Positions 1 to 7,533 of a stretch of DNA of 64,000 nucleotides are shown piece by piece. Both the position numbers and the translations under genes were made by a program. Each line of letters starts with the position of its first letter. Position 1 is the stretch's first letter. Origin of the DNA: Streptomyces sp. JJ36 (lineage in GTDB: Bacteria > Actinomycetota > Actinomycetes > Streptomycetales > Streptomycetaceae); the NCBI RefSeq assembly GCF_021696945.1, contig NZ_JACYHE010000009.1:62001-126000 (forward strand). Reading direction: 5' to 3'. The notes under the pieces are model-generated. The model was not told where the DNA came from. It saw nothing but the letters and a program-made list of their open reading frames with translations, and did not search any database.

Positions 1-149
1 GTCTGGCGGCGGTCGGGAGTCTGAGGGCAGCGAGCGGCACGACCTCGCCGCCTAGGGGTGCTCTGCGAACCCCTCGGGGGCGAGCTGCCTGGTCCAATGG
101 GCCCAAAAGTCCGGAGGGTGCGTTCGGCCCGGATCCTGGCGACCAGCGC

Positions 150-180
150 TTGTCGGCTGCGTCAACCCTCTGGGTAGGGT
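150..180 (+). promoter_or_regulatory. Possible promoter of cutA
   Basis: TTGTCG at 150-155 and TAGGGT at 175-180 resemble -35 and -10 boxes of an HrdB-type promoter. The 19-bp spacer is longer than ideal. They lie about 30 bp before the cutA start, which has its own GGAGAGG ribosome binding site at 196-202. The first 150 bases of the window show no other supported feature. Confidence 0.35.
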
Positions 181-209
181 CGCGGTAACCGAGCTGGAGA
201 GGTAGCCGC

Positions 210-536
210 ATGGACCCCGAGATCGTGATCGCGCAGACGACGAGTGACGACGAGGAGCAGGCAAAGACCCTCGCCAGAGGCGCTGTTGAGAGCAAACTGG
301 CGGCGGGCGTTCACATCGATGCGCCCATCACCGCGTTCTACTGGTGGCAGGGAAAGGTCGAAGCGGCGCAGGAGTGGCGGATCTCCTACATGACGTCGTC
401 GGATCGCCTCCCTGCGTTGGAGGCATGGCTGCACGAGAAGCACCCGTACGACGTCCCCCAGTGGATCACGCTGCCTGTGACCGGAGGGTCGGAGGCGTAC
501 TTGTCCTGGGTCGTCGACGAGACGCGCCCGCAGTAG
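210..536 (+). CDS. cutA: CutA1-like divalent-cation tolerance protein
   Basis: 108 aa, the normal length for the CutA1 family, which forms very stable trimers and is linked to divalent metal tolerance. Family features include an N-terminal strand (EIVIAQTT), the ITAFYWWQGKVE segment with the conserved Y-W-W and E, the EWRISYMT strand, and the HPYDVPQW signature near residue 80. A GGAGAGG ribosome binding site sits 7 nt before the ATG. The gene stands alone, convergent with the XRE regulator that follows. Confidence 0.85.
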   Translation: MDPEIVIAQTTSDDEEQAKTLARGAVESKLAAGVHIDAPITAFYWWQGKVEAAQEWRISYMTSSDRLPALEAWLHEKHPYDVPQWITLPVTGGSEAYLSWVVDETRPQ

Positions 537-587
537 AGGTCACCACTGCAGCGCCTCGCTCTCACCGAGCCTGTGCGCTTGGACGCT

Positions 588-1835
588 TCAAAGCGTCGCG
601 AACGTCAGCAGGTGGCTGGCCAGGTCATGCTCAGTGTCGGGGAGCCCGGCAGCGATGGCCTGCGCCCGCTGGCGGCCCATGGTGTTGGGCTTCGACTCCG
701 CCGCTGCTGCGAACTGGTGCGCGACGTAGGCTCCGCGGTCTACGTCGCCGCCGCGCAGAAGGGCGGATGCCAGGTCCCCCAGGACGACCACACCGGACTC
801 GGGTAGTTCACCGCCGAGGCGCTCGACTGCGGAGTCGGCCGTGGCCGTCAGCTCCTGACGCTTGAGTTCGCCGTAGACCGAGAGGGTTAAGGAGTCCATC
901 CTGTACGGCGTCACGAAGCGGACCCACGCCTGCTCGCTCGTATGGTCGGCGAAGTCATAGGCGAATCTGGCCTGGTCCAGCGCGCGAAGGGCGGCAGCAT
1001 CATCGCCTGACTGAGCGGCCTCCTCCGCGTACCGGCCCAGGGCCCATGCTGCGGCGGTTGCATTGCCACGTCCGCGTACGTCCTGAGCTGCCTGCGAGAG
1101 CATCTCCAGCGCCTTCGCAGGGCTGGGGGCACCGTAGCTCGCATAGCCCAGAGCCAGGGCGCGCAGAGGGGGGTGTCCAGCCTTCTTCGCGCACTCCGAG
1201 GTCACTCCGTAATAGGAGGTGGCCTTGTCGTGCTCGCCGAGGTCCCAGGCAACCCATCCGGCAAGAGCTGCGGTCTCTCCCGCCGCGATGGTCAGCGCTC
1301 GCTCGTGGGTTCCGGCGCGGGGAAGGGCTGCGGTGATCGCGTCCAAGTGTGCCTCGACCCGAGACTGCAGGCTGAGCGCGCTCTCGTTCAGCTCGTCCAC
1401 GTGCAACCGGGCCGCATGATCAATAAGCACGCCCGCTGACTCAGGGTCGATCTTGGAACCCTTGCTGAGTGCATAGGCCAGCCGGCCCCACGGCTCGGCA
1501 GCCGCAGTCGCACCGATGGCTGCGCCTCCCAGCAGCGTTCGGCGTTTCACGTCGTCCAGGTCCTCCGCCTCGGCCTTGTTCTTCTCTCGCCGCCTGGCGC
1601 GGGCGGCTTTCGCCTCGCGCAGCAGCGGCTCCAGCGGGACGCCGCAAGCCAAAGCGATGTTCCCCAGGGTGTGGTCCGTCGGAACGTTGGCACCGTTCTC
1701 GTACCGATTGACCTCTCGGCGGGTCATCGTTGCCCGGCCGGAAGCGGCGTTGATCGCACCGGCCTGCTCGTCCTGCGTCCGATTCGCGTTACGCCGCAGG
1801 TGACGGAGCAGCTCGGCAAATGGATCCACTGCCAT
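588..1835 (-). CDS. XRE-family transcriptional regulator with TPR-like C-terminal region (TTA codon)
   Basis: 415 aa when started at the ATG at 1835 (MAVDPFAELL); the open frame runs further upstream but is low-complexity there. Residues about 5-70 form an XRE helix-turn-helix (TRREVNRYENGANVP contains the recognition region). A basic stretch and an RRTLLGGAAIG segment follow, then an alpha-helical, TPR-like C-terminal half of about 270 aa. This architecture is common in Streptomyces single-copy regulators. Codon 316 (888-890, complement) is TTA, so translation should depend on the bldA tRNA. The gene is divergent from an ATP-binding protein, a pairing often seen for such regulators. The ligand is unknown. 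Confidence 0.8.
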   Translation of the reverse strand: MAVDPFAELLRHLRRNANRTQDEQAGAINAASGRATMTRREVNRYENGANVPTDHTLGNIALACGVPLEPLLREAKAARARRREKNKAEAEDLDDVKRRTLLGGAAIGATAAAEPWGRLAYALSKGSKIDPESAGVLIDHAARLHVDELNESALSLQSRVEAHLDAITAALPRAGTHERALTIAAGETAALAGWVAWDLGEHDKATSYYGVTSECAKKAGHPPLRALALGYASYGAPSPAKALEMLSQAAQDVRGRGNATAAAWALGRYAEEAAQSGDDAAALRALDQARFAYDFADHTSEQAWVRFVTPYRMDSLTLSVYGELKRQELTATADSAVERLGGELPESGVVVLGDLASALLRGGDVDRGAYVAHQFAAAAESKPNTMGRQRAQAIAAGLPDTEHDLASHLLTFATL

Positions 1836-1966
1836 GAGTCTGACCCCTCTCCGTGGGAGAAAGCCAATACTCCCCTCAACTCCCCCCTGGTCTTCCCCCC
1901 TTGACAAAGATTTTCCCCCTCCGGTTTCCCCTGTTCCGGATCGCGCAGCCACGGTGCGATGTGCGC

Positions 1967-2500
1967 ATGACCACGCACCGGACAGCAACGCCACCCCCAC
2001 CTGGGAGCGACGACGGTGGCGCCCACGTCGTTGGCGCCGCGACCGCTCGGTGTCCGCTGGCCTCTCACGTCTTCGAGATGGCCGTGGAGCCGATGGATGT
2101 GCACGTCGCTCAAGCACGACGAACCACGGCCACCGTGCTGAAGCAGTGGTCGTTGCCGGAGGCGCCGGCAGAGGACGCCCGGCTCGTCGTCTCGGAGTTG
2201 GTGTCCAACGCGATCATCCACGGTTCCGGGGATGTCCGACTGCGACTGCGACACGACGACCACGAGCTTCGAATTCGAGTCACCGACGACAGCACCGCAC
2301 CGGCGAGGCGACGACGTGCAAGTGCCGCCGGCCTCGGTGGTCGAGGGCTGCACCTCGTCGCCTGCCTGTCACTTCGATGGGGCGTCGCGGACGGCGGCCG
2401 AACTACGTACGCGGTCATCCCCACTCTCACGGAGGCACCTCATGTCGCCGCACAACGCAGTCAAGCACGGAGCCGACGTGTTGAGCCTCGTTGCCTTTGA
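1967..2500 (+). CDS. Anti-sigma-factor-type ATP-binding protein (HATPase_c_2)
   Basis: 177 aa from the ATG at 1967. It carries the GHKL/HATPase fold of SpoIIAB/RsbW-type serine kinases: N-box LVVSELVSNAIIHG, a G1-like RVTDDST segment and the glycine-rich GLGGRGLHLV lid. Streptomyces genomes encode many stand-alone proteins of this type, which probably bind sigma factors or anti-anti-sigma factors. It is divergent from the XRE regulator and overlaps the next gene by 59 nt. The start is uncertain because a GTG lies at 1961. Confidence 0.75.
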   Translation: MTTHRTATPPPPGSDDGGAHVVGAATARCPLASHVFEMAVEPMDVHVAQARRTTATVLKQWSLPEAPAEDARLVVSELVSNAIIHGSGDVRLRLRHDDHELRIRVTDDSTAPARRRRASAAGLGGRGLHLVACLSLRWGVADGGRTTYAVIPTLTEAPHVAAQRSQARSRRVEPRCL

Positions 2501-3050
2501 TCGGGGGCGAGAGAAGCACACGGGCGGTGGGTCGCCGATTGCCGGCAATGACCACCCGAGATGGCCTCGCATCTCTCCCCGGATGAAGCGCCAGTCCCGA
2601 GCTGGCCAACTCCGAGGCGTCCGTGAGCACTTCTACCGACGGGCCGTCGACACGCAGGACGATCAACCGCTGCGCGTGCTGGCGTACAGCTTGGTACCGA
2701 GTCCGAGGGCCCGACCTGACGAGGACTGGGGGACGCTGCAGGCTGAGGCCGACCAGCTCGGTTACGCGGTCGCTGCCCGGCTCCACGATGTGGCTGTCCC
2801 GGTGACCACGACGTACTTCCCGGCATCCAGTGCGAGCCAGGGCGTCTACACACCACCTTGGGATCGACCTGGTTGGCGGGAAGCCGAGCGGCAGCTCCGA
2901 GAGGGCTTGGCCGACGGCGTGATCGTCCTCGACCGGCACAACATCAGCTCCGATGACGACGAGTACCACGCCGTGATCAAACATCTGGGCGAGCACTGCC
3001 GAGCTTTTCTCCACCTCGTGGTCTCCGAGGAGCCCATCGCGCCGACTTGA
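2442..3050 (+). CDS. Hypothetical protein, possible resolvase-like fold
   Basis: 202 aa from the ATG at 2442, chosen because GGAGG at 2431-2435 lies 6 nt upstream. The N-terminal third is basic. The region LRVLAYSLVPSP to ADGVIVLDRHNISSDDDEYHAVIKHL alternates hydrophobic strands with acidic loops, reminiscent of the nucleotide-binding-like core of resolvase N-terminal domains. I see no catalytic serine signature, so this is only a structural guess. It overlaps the end of the ATP-binding protein gene and is probably co-transcribed with it. Confidence 0.55.
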   Translation: MSPHNAVKHGADVLSLVAFDRGREKHTGGGSPIAGNDHPRWPRISPRMKRQSRAGQLRGVREHFYRRAVDTQDDQPLRVLAYSLVPSPRARPDEDWGTLQAEADQLGYAVAARLHDVAVPVTTTYFPASSASQGVYTPPWDRPGWREAERQLREGLADGVIVLDRHNISSDDDEYHAVIKHLGEHCRAFLHLVVSEEPIAPT

Positions 3051-3068
3051 AGGCGTCCACTGCGTTGG

Positions 3069-3167
3069 ATGGACAGGAAGGGCTGGGGCTGGCGGCAGGT
3101 CAGCGCCCAGATCGCCCTGATCGCCACCGTGAGCGTCGCGCTCGCCTTCACCTTCAAATACACCTGA
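3069..3167 (+). CDS. Small single-pass membrane peptide
   Basis: 32 codons from ATG 3069 to TGA 3165-3167. A basic, tryptophan-rich N-terminus (MDRKGWGWRQV) is followed by one hydrophobic helix (IALIATVSVALAFTF), the shape of a small membrane protein. No good ribosome binding site is visible, so expression is uncertain. The product is unknown. Confidence 0.35.
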   Translation: MDRKGWGWRQVSAQIALIATVSVALAFTFKYT

Positions 3168-3180
3168 CCGAGGGCTGACC

Positions 3181-3435
3181 ATGACTTTCGAGGGACACGC
3201 CGATCGTGCGCCGCGCCTCCTGCCGCACCGCGAGCAGGGCAAAGCGCTCCTCGCCATCCGGGAGGCCGCCCCGGCGGCGCCCAGCGAAGAGGGCATCGAC
3301 CTCTTCGCCGTGCCCGCCGGTGAGGTTCATGGGCGTGGCTTCAACCTCTCGCGCTTTCACCGCCTCTCGCGCCTGCCGGCCAGGCCGAACGGATCGGTCT
3401 CGCCTTCGGCTGACGGCCCGCCGGACGCGGCCTGA
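3181..3435 (+). CDS. Hypothetical small protein
   Basis: 84-codon frame from ATG 3181, with GAGGG at 3170-3174 as ribosome binding site. It directly follows the small membrane peptide. No domain is recognised and the composition (Ala, Pro, Arg, Ser) is weakly informative. It may be spurious, although no better frame covers the stretch. Confidence 0.3.
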   Translation: MTFEGHADRAPRLLPHREQGKALLAIREAAPAAPSEEGIDLFAVPAGEVHGRGFNLSRFHRLSRLPARPNGSVSPSADGPPDAA

Positions 3436-3530
3436 CTCTCCTCAAGCGAGCACGACGCCGAGCACCGCTGCCCCGGTGCCGTCGTCGATTGCCCTACACC
3501 GTCCCGTCCATCCTTGAGCAAAGGTCACAG

Positions 3531-4014
3531 ATGAACCGTCCCGTTCTCGCTCTGGCCACCACCATCGCCCTCGCATCCGCGGTGCACATCGCCCAGCGTC
3601 ACCTGCAGCACCGCCAGTCCCTGGAGTTGGCGGTGCACCAGGCACAACGGCCGCATGCTCGAAATCGCCACCACGCAGCCGGACTTGGACCCGGTCTGGG
3701 TGCGCAACCATCCCGATCACGTCAATGACGACGAATCTGGTCCGCTCCTGATGTGCCAGTGGTGGCTCGAGTTCTGGCGCACCGGCCTCAACCTCCGGGT
3801 GTTCACCCCCGCTGTCCTGCGGCAGAACGCGCGGAACTTCATGCAGGACCCGACGGCCCTCAAGGCATGGGCGCTGACCCGCCACGGGCGTGCTCTGCAG
3901 TCCCGGGGGCGGTCGGACCGCATGCACGTGGCGTTGCTCAACGCGGCGTTCGAGGAGGCCGGCGGTCCGGCCCAGTACCCCGAGTTGGAACTTGCCCCGG
4001 CCTCGGCCCTCTGA
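3531..4014 (+). pseudogene. Frameshifted DUF6082-like membrane-anchored protein
   Basis: Two frames together form one protein. From ATG 3531 the first gives an N-terminal hydrophobic anchor (ALATTIALASAVHIAQ) and HRQSLELAVHQA. The continuation starts near 3648 in the +1 frame (NGRMLEIATTQPDLDPVW) and runs to 4014. Ignoring one base around 3648-3650 (gcacaac) joins them into about 161 aa. The layout of TM anchor, Q/R-rich linker and a WWLEFWRTG...NARNFM helical domain resembles the Streptomyces DUF6082 family. Either the gene is broken or the base is a sequencing error. The second half alone would start at ATG 3655 without a ribosome binding site. Confidence 0.55.
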
Positions 4015-4045
4015 GGCACGACGACACCCTGGCGAGAGGATGATC

Positions 4046-4738
4046 ATGACCGTTCCCGCTTACGGAGCGCCACCGGCTCCGGTCGCGCCGAGCGACCACA
4101 GGTCGCGCGCTCTTTTCCTCGACCTCGACGGCGTCCTGCTGGACACGCGTCCGGTGATGCGGGAGGCGTGGCAGAGGGTTCAGGAGATCCATGGCGTCGT
4201 GCTCCCCTTCCGCGACTACGAGCGCCACCTGGGCCGCGAGTTCGGGGACATCATGCAGCGACTGGGCGTGACCGACGCCGAAGCGGTCCGCCGGACGTAC
4301 GAGGCGGAGTCCGTGGCCACCGCGCACCTCGCGCGGGAGTTCGCCGGCATCGTCGAGACGCTCCACGCCTTCGTGGCCGCCGACTGGCGGCTGGGCGTCG
4401 TGACGTCCAAGCACGTCGACCGGGCGGCCCCGCTCCTTGCGCGCCTCGGGTGTCCCTTCGCGACCATCCGCACGCCCGCGGGAGCGGGACGGACGAAGCC
4501 GGCCCCGGACCCGCTCCTGCTGGCGCTGGTCGACCTGGGAGTCGACCCCGCCGCCGCGGTCTACGTGGGTGACATGGCGGTCGACCAGGAGTCGGCCGCA
4601 CGCGCCGGCGTCCCCTATGTGCACGCTGGCTGGGGCTACGGGCGGCCGACGGCTCCCACCCCCGAGACGGCCGCGTCGCCCAAGGAACTGCTGAGCCTCC
4701 TCCCCGCCAAGCAGCTCGTCGAGGGGAGCACGGTGTGA
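4046..4738 (+). CDS. HAD-superfamily phosphatase (HAD-IA)
   Basis: 230 aa from ATG 4046, placed 6 nt after GAGAGG; an in-frame ATG at 4040 touches that site. HAD motif I is LFLDLDGVLLD, motif II is the VVTSK strand, motif III is the Lys of TKPAPDP, and motif IV is VYVGDMAVDQESA. The helical cap between motifs I and II is of the phosphoglycolate phosphatase/beta-phosphoglucomutase type. It begins the long biosynthetic operon and overlaps the next gene by 4 nt (GTGA). A sugar or nucleotide monophosphate substrate is inferred from context. Confidence 0.85.
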   Translation: MTVPAYGAPPAPVAPSDHRSRALFLDLDGVLLDTRPVMREAWQRVQEIHGVVLPFRDYERHLGREFGDIMQRLGVTDAEAVRRTYEAESVATAHLAREFAGIVETLHAFVAADWRLGVVTSKHVDRAAPLLARLGCPFATIRTPAGAGRTKPAPDPLLLALVDLGVDPAAAVYVGDMAVDQESAARAGVPYVHAGWGYGRPTAPTPETAASPKELLSLLPAKQLVEGSTV

Positions 4739-6586
4739 GTCCCCGCACGACTGGCGGCCTCGGCCTGGTCCGCTCCTCCAACGCCGGAAAGCCGACATGG
4801 GCTCTCGTCGGAACGGGCGCCCTGGCGCACGCGCGAACCGACCACGTCCACACCACGGACCTGGAAGCGACGACCGTCGACAAGCAGGTACTGCGCGCCG
4901 GCGTCGAAGACGTCATGGCCGCCCTCGACCACTACAGCGCCACACTGGCCTCCACCCCGGGCGGAGCTGGCTGGCTCCACGTCCAGCACGTCCCCGTGCG
5001 ACGCTTCGTCGCCGAGATCGTGCGCAAGCTCCTGGCCCTGAACTCCTGGGCACCGTTCGCCTCCACCCCAGGGCCCCTGACCCTGGCCCCGTACGAAGGA
5101 CTCGTGGGACTGCGTTCGAGCAGCTCGCGTGAGTACCTGGCCTACACCGTGACGTGGTCCGGCGTCGCGTACGTGCTCGGTGCTGCGGCACCGCACAACC
5201 CGACCCGCTCCGCTCAGCTCCGCAACCGCGCCCGGACGAGTACGGCGAACACGGAGCCGAGTCCGCTCCCCTCGGATCTCGGACGGCAGGACCTTCTGGC
5301 GCTGTCGTGGACCTCCCGCCACGCTGCCACACTGACCCCGGTTCTCGCCGAACTGGCGCGCGACGGGCAGAGGAGTCTCCTGCTCGATCTCGCCACTGAT
5401 GCCGCCGAGCGGTGCAGCGCGGGATCGGTCACGGGTATCGAGCTGCGCTCGGCTCCGAGCGACCTCTTCACCCTCTCCGGCACCGCCGAGGGCCTCCACC
5501 GTCCCGACGACGAGCACGTCGTCCAAGTGGAAGGCCACGGTGTCCAACTTGCGCGGCTCGTACGGCTCGTGTCCGTGCTGTTGGAGACCAGCGGGGGCTG
5601 CACCCAGCCGTCGTGGCGGACGGTCGTGCGGGCGGAGAGCTGGCTCGACGACATGCTGTCGACCACCCGGCCGCACACCGTCCTGCTGAGCAACGACACC
5701 AGCCCCCTGGGTGTGCTGGCCGCGCACGCCGCCGAGCGGCACGGGGCGAACTCGGTGCACGTCCAGCACGGGGCGTGGACGGCAGGGTCGGTCGCCTGGC
5801 CGGCCCTGCACAGCCGCGACATCGTCGTCATGGGCGAGCGGGACCTCGCCCTGGGCCGAGAGTGGGCGCGCCACCCCGAGGCCGAGGTGCACGTACTTGG
5901 GCAGCCCCGCTTCGACGTCCTCACCAGCCTGAGCCGCCAGACACAACGGCGGTACCTGGAGAACCTGCTCGCTCCGGGGGGGCCGACGCGCGCCGACCCG
6001 GATCGCGGTGTGGGCCTGCCAGCCCTTCAACCCCGATCACCTCAAGTCCCACGTGGACCTCCTCCTGGACGGGCTTGCCGAGGCGGACGGCGACTGGGGG
6101 CTCGTCATCGCTCCACACCCGGCGCAGGGAGCCGACGCCTTCACCGCTCTGGTGAAGCGGGACGCCGGGCCGCCCATCGCGGTGGTCGATCCCCGAGTCG
6201 GAGCCCGAGGCTGCCTCGCCGGCGCGGACGTCCTGGCGAGCGCGTACTCGACGTGCGGGATCGAAGCCGCGCTGCTCGGCATCCCGGTCCTCGAAATCGG
6301 CCCGCCGGGCGAACGCACCCTGGGCCTGACCAGTCACGGACTGGCGACCCGGTGCGAGGCCGCCGATGAGGTCGCCGAAGCACTTTCCGGCTTGCGCGCG
6401 GGCCCTGCGCCGATCCCGCGGGCGGCCCTGGACGCGGTCTGCCGGTGGCGCGGCGACAGCGCCACTCGGATCGCCCGGCTCATCACCGACCGCGCCACCT
6501 CCGGCCCGAGGGCCGACGACTCCACCCACCACCACCACCCGGGCGCCGCTGCGTCGCCCAAGGACGAAGGAGCATCCGTCCGATGA
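4735..6586 (+). pseudogene. GT-B-type glycosyl/polyol-phosphate transferase-like protein, frameshifted
   Basis: The frame from GTG 4735 encodes about 416 meaningful residues and then leaves the coding phase at a run of seven G at 5976-5982. Coding continues in the next frame to 6586 (RIAVWACQPFNPDHLKSHVD onward). Removing one G gives a continuous product of about 616 aa. The second half has features of capsule-type and CDP-glycerol-type transferases with a GT-B fold: the VHVQHGAWTAG loop, VHVLGQPRFDVL, and the sugar-nucleotide-site-like ADVLASAYSTCGIEAALLG. The N-terminal 250 residues are unassigned. It overlaps the HAD gene (GTGA) and the ThyA-like gene (ATGA). Confidence 0.6.
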
Positions 6587-7533
6587 CATCCCTCACGGCC
6601 GACAGCATCGCCGAGCTGTTCTCCGGCGCCGTCACGCTGGCCAAGTCCGGCGAGAAGATCAGCCCCCGGGGCATGGCCACCCACGAAGTCCGCGATGTGC
6701 ACCTGCTGCTCACCCAGCCGCGTGCCCGCCTGCTCTACGCCCCGCCCGCCCGCATCGTGAATCCGGCCTTCGCCGTGGCCGAGACGGTCTGGCACCTGTC
6801 TGGCTCCGACGCCCCGTGGATCTTCGACTACAACAACCGGCTGCGGCAGTTCGCCGACGAAGGCGTCCTCCTGGGGGCGTACGGCCCCAGGATGCGGAAC
6901 TGGGGTGGCAAGGTCGACCAGCTCGCCCGCGTCGTCGAGATCCTCCAAGCCGACCCCGACTCCCGGCGAGCCCTGATCCAGCTCTACGACCCGGCCCAGG
7001 ACGCCGCAGGGCACAAGGACGTGCCGTGCACCCTCGGGTTCCGGTTCCACCTGCGCGCCGGCCGCCTGCACATGGCGACCATGATGCGCGGCCAGGACGT
7101 ATGGATCGGCATGCCGTACGACGTGTTCTTCTACACCGTGCTGCACGAGCTGGTCGCCGGATGGCTCGACGCCGAACTCGGCGAGTTTCACCTGCACATC
7201 GGCTCGCTGCACATCTACGACGAGCACATCGAACAGGCCGACACGCTCACCTCGCTCCCGGCGAGCGGGATCATGCCCGACCTGCGAACACCCTGGAACG
7301 GCTTCGACGGCCTGCTCGACCAGGTCGAGGCCCGTGACGTGACCGGCCACCCCGGCTGGGATGCGATGGCCGAGACGCTGCGCAGCTACCGGTTGTGGAA
7401 GGACGGCAAGCGCGAGCAGGCGTGGCGGGCGGCCGACACGATCGACGGGCCCCTCGGCCAAGCCCTCACCGCCTGGTACGGAGAGCTGGAGCGGCGCTCG
7501 ACCAATCGCGCCGCGACGGCAGGGGCAAGGTGA
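6583..7533 (+). CDS. Thymidylate-synthase-fold enzyme, predicted (d)CMP hydroxymethylase
   Basis: 316 aa, ATG overlapping the upstream TGA. The ThyA active site is complete: Glu67 (AETVWHLSG), the phosphate-binding DSRR at 127-130, nucleophile Cys149 (VPCTLGF), RGQDVWIGMPYD at 169-180, and HIY at 210-212. Asp180 occupies the position of E. coli Asn177, which reads the uracil ring in thymidylate synthase. An acid at this position is the known mark of T4-type dCMP hydroxymethylase and is reported for cytidylate hydroxymethylases such as MilA. The cysteine is followed by Thr, not the His usual in ThyA. A role in making 5-hydroxymethyl-(d)CMP for the cluster is therefore predicted. Streptomyces normally use ThyX for dTMP, so a housekeeping role is unlikely. 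Confidence 0.8.
   Translation: MTSLTADSIAELFSGAVTLAKSGEKISPRGMATHEVRDVHLLLTQPRARLLYAPPARIVNPAFAVAETVWHLSGSDAPWIFDYNNRLRQFADEGVLLGAYGPRMRNWGGKVDQLARVVEILQADPDSRRALIQLYDPAQDAAGHKDVPCTLGFRFHLRAGRLHMATMMRGQDVWIGMPYDVFFYTVLHELVAGWLDAELGEFHLHIGSLHIYDEHIEQADTLTSLPASGIMPDLRTPWNGFDGLLDQVEARDVTGHPGWDAMAETLRSYRLWKDGKREQAWRAADTIDGPLGQALTAWYGELERRSTNRAATAGAR

Noticed and set aside
1901..1929. TTGACA at 1901 as a promoter for the anti-sigma-type ATPase gene
   Set aside because: The -35 box is perfect, but the sequence 16-19 bp downstream (GGTTTCC) does not resemble a -10 box.
588..2117. A 509-aa version of the XRE regulator with a long N-terminal extension
   Set aside because: The first 94 residues are Arg/Gly/Ser low-complexity, overlap the divergent ATPase gene and match no domain. 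The ATG at 1835 gives the normal family length.
6583..7533. A housekeeping thymidylate synthase
   Set aside because: The Asn-to-Asp change, the operon context and the usual use of ThyX in Streptomyces argue against it.
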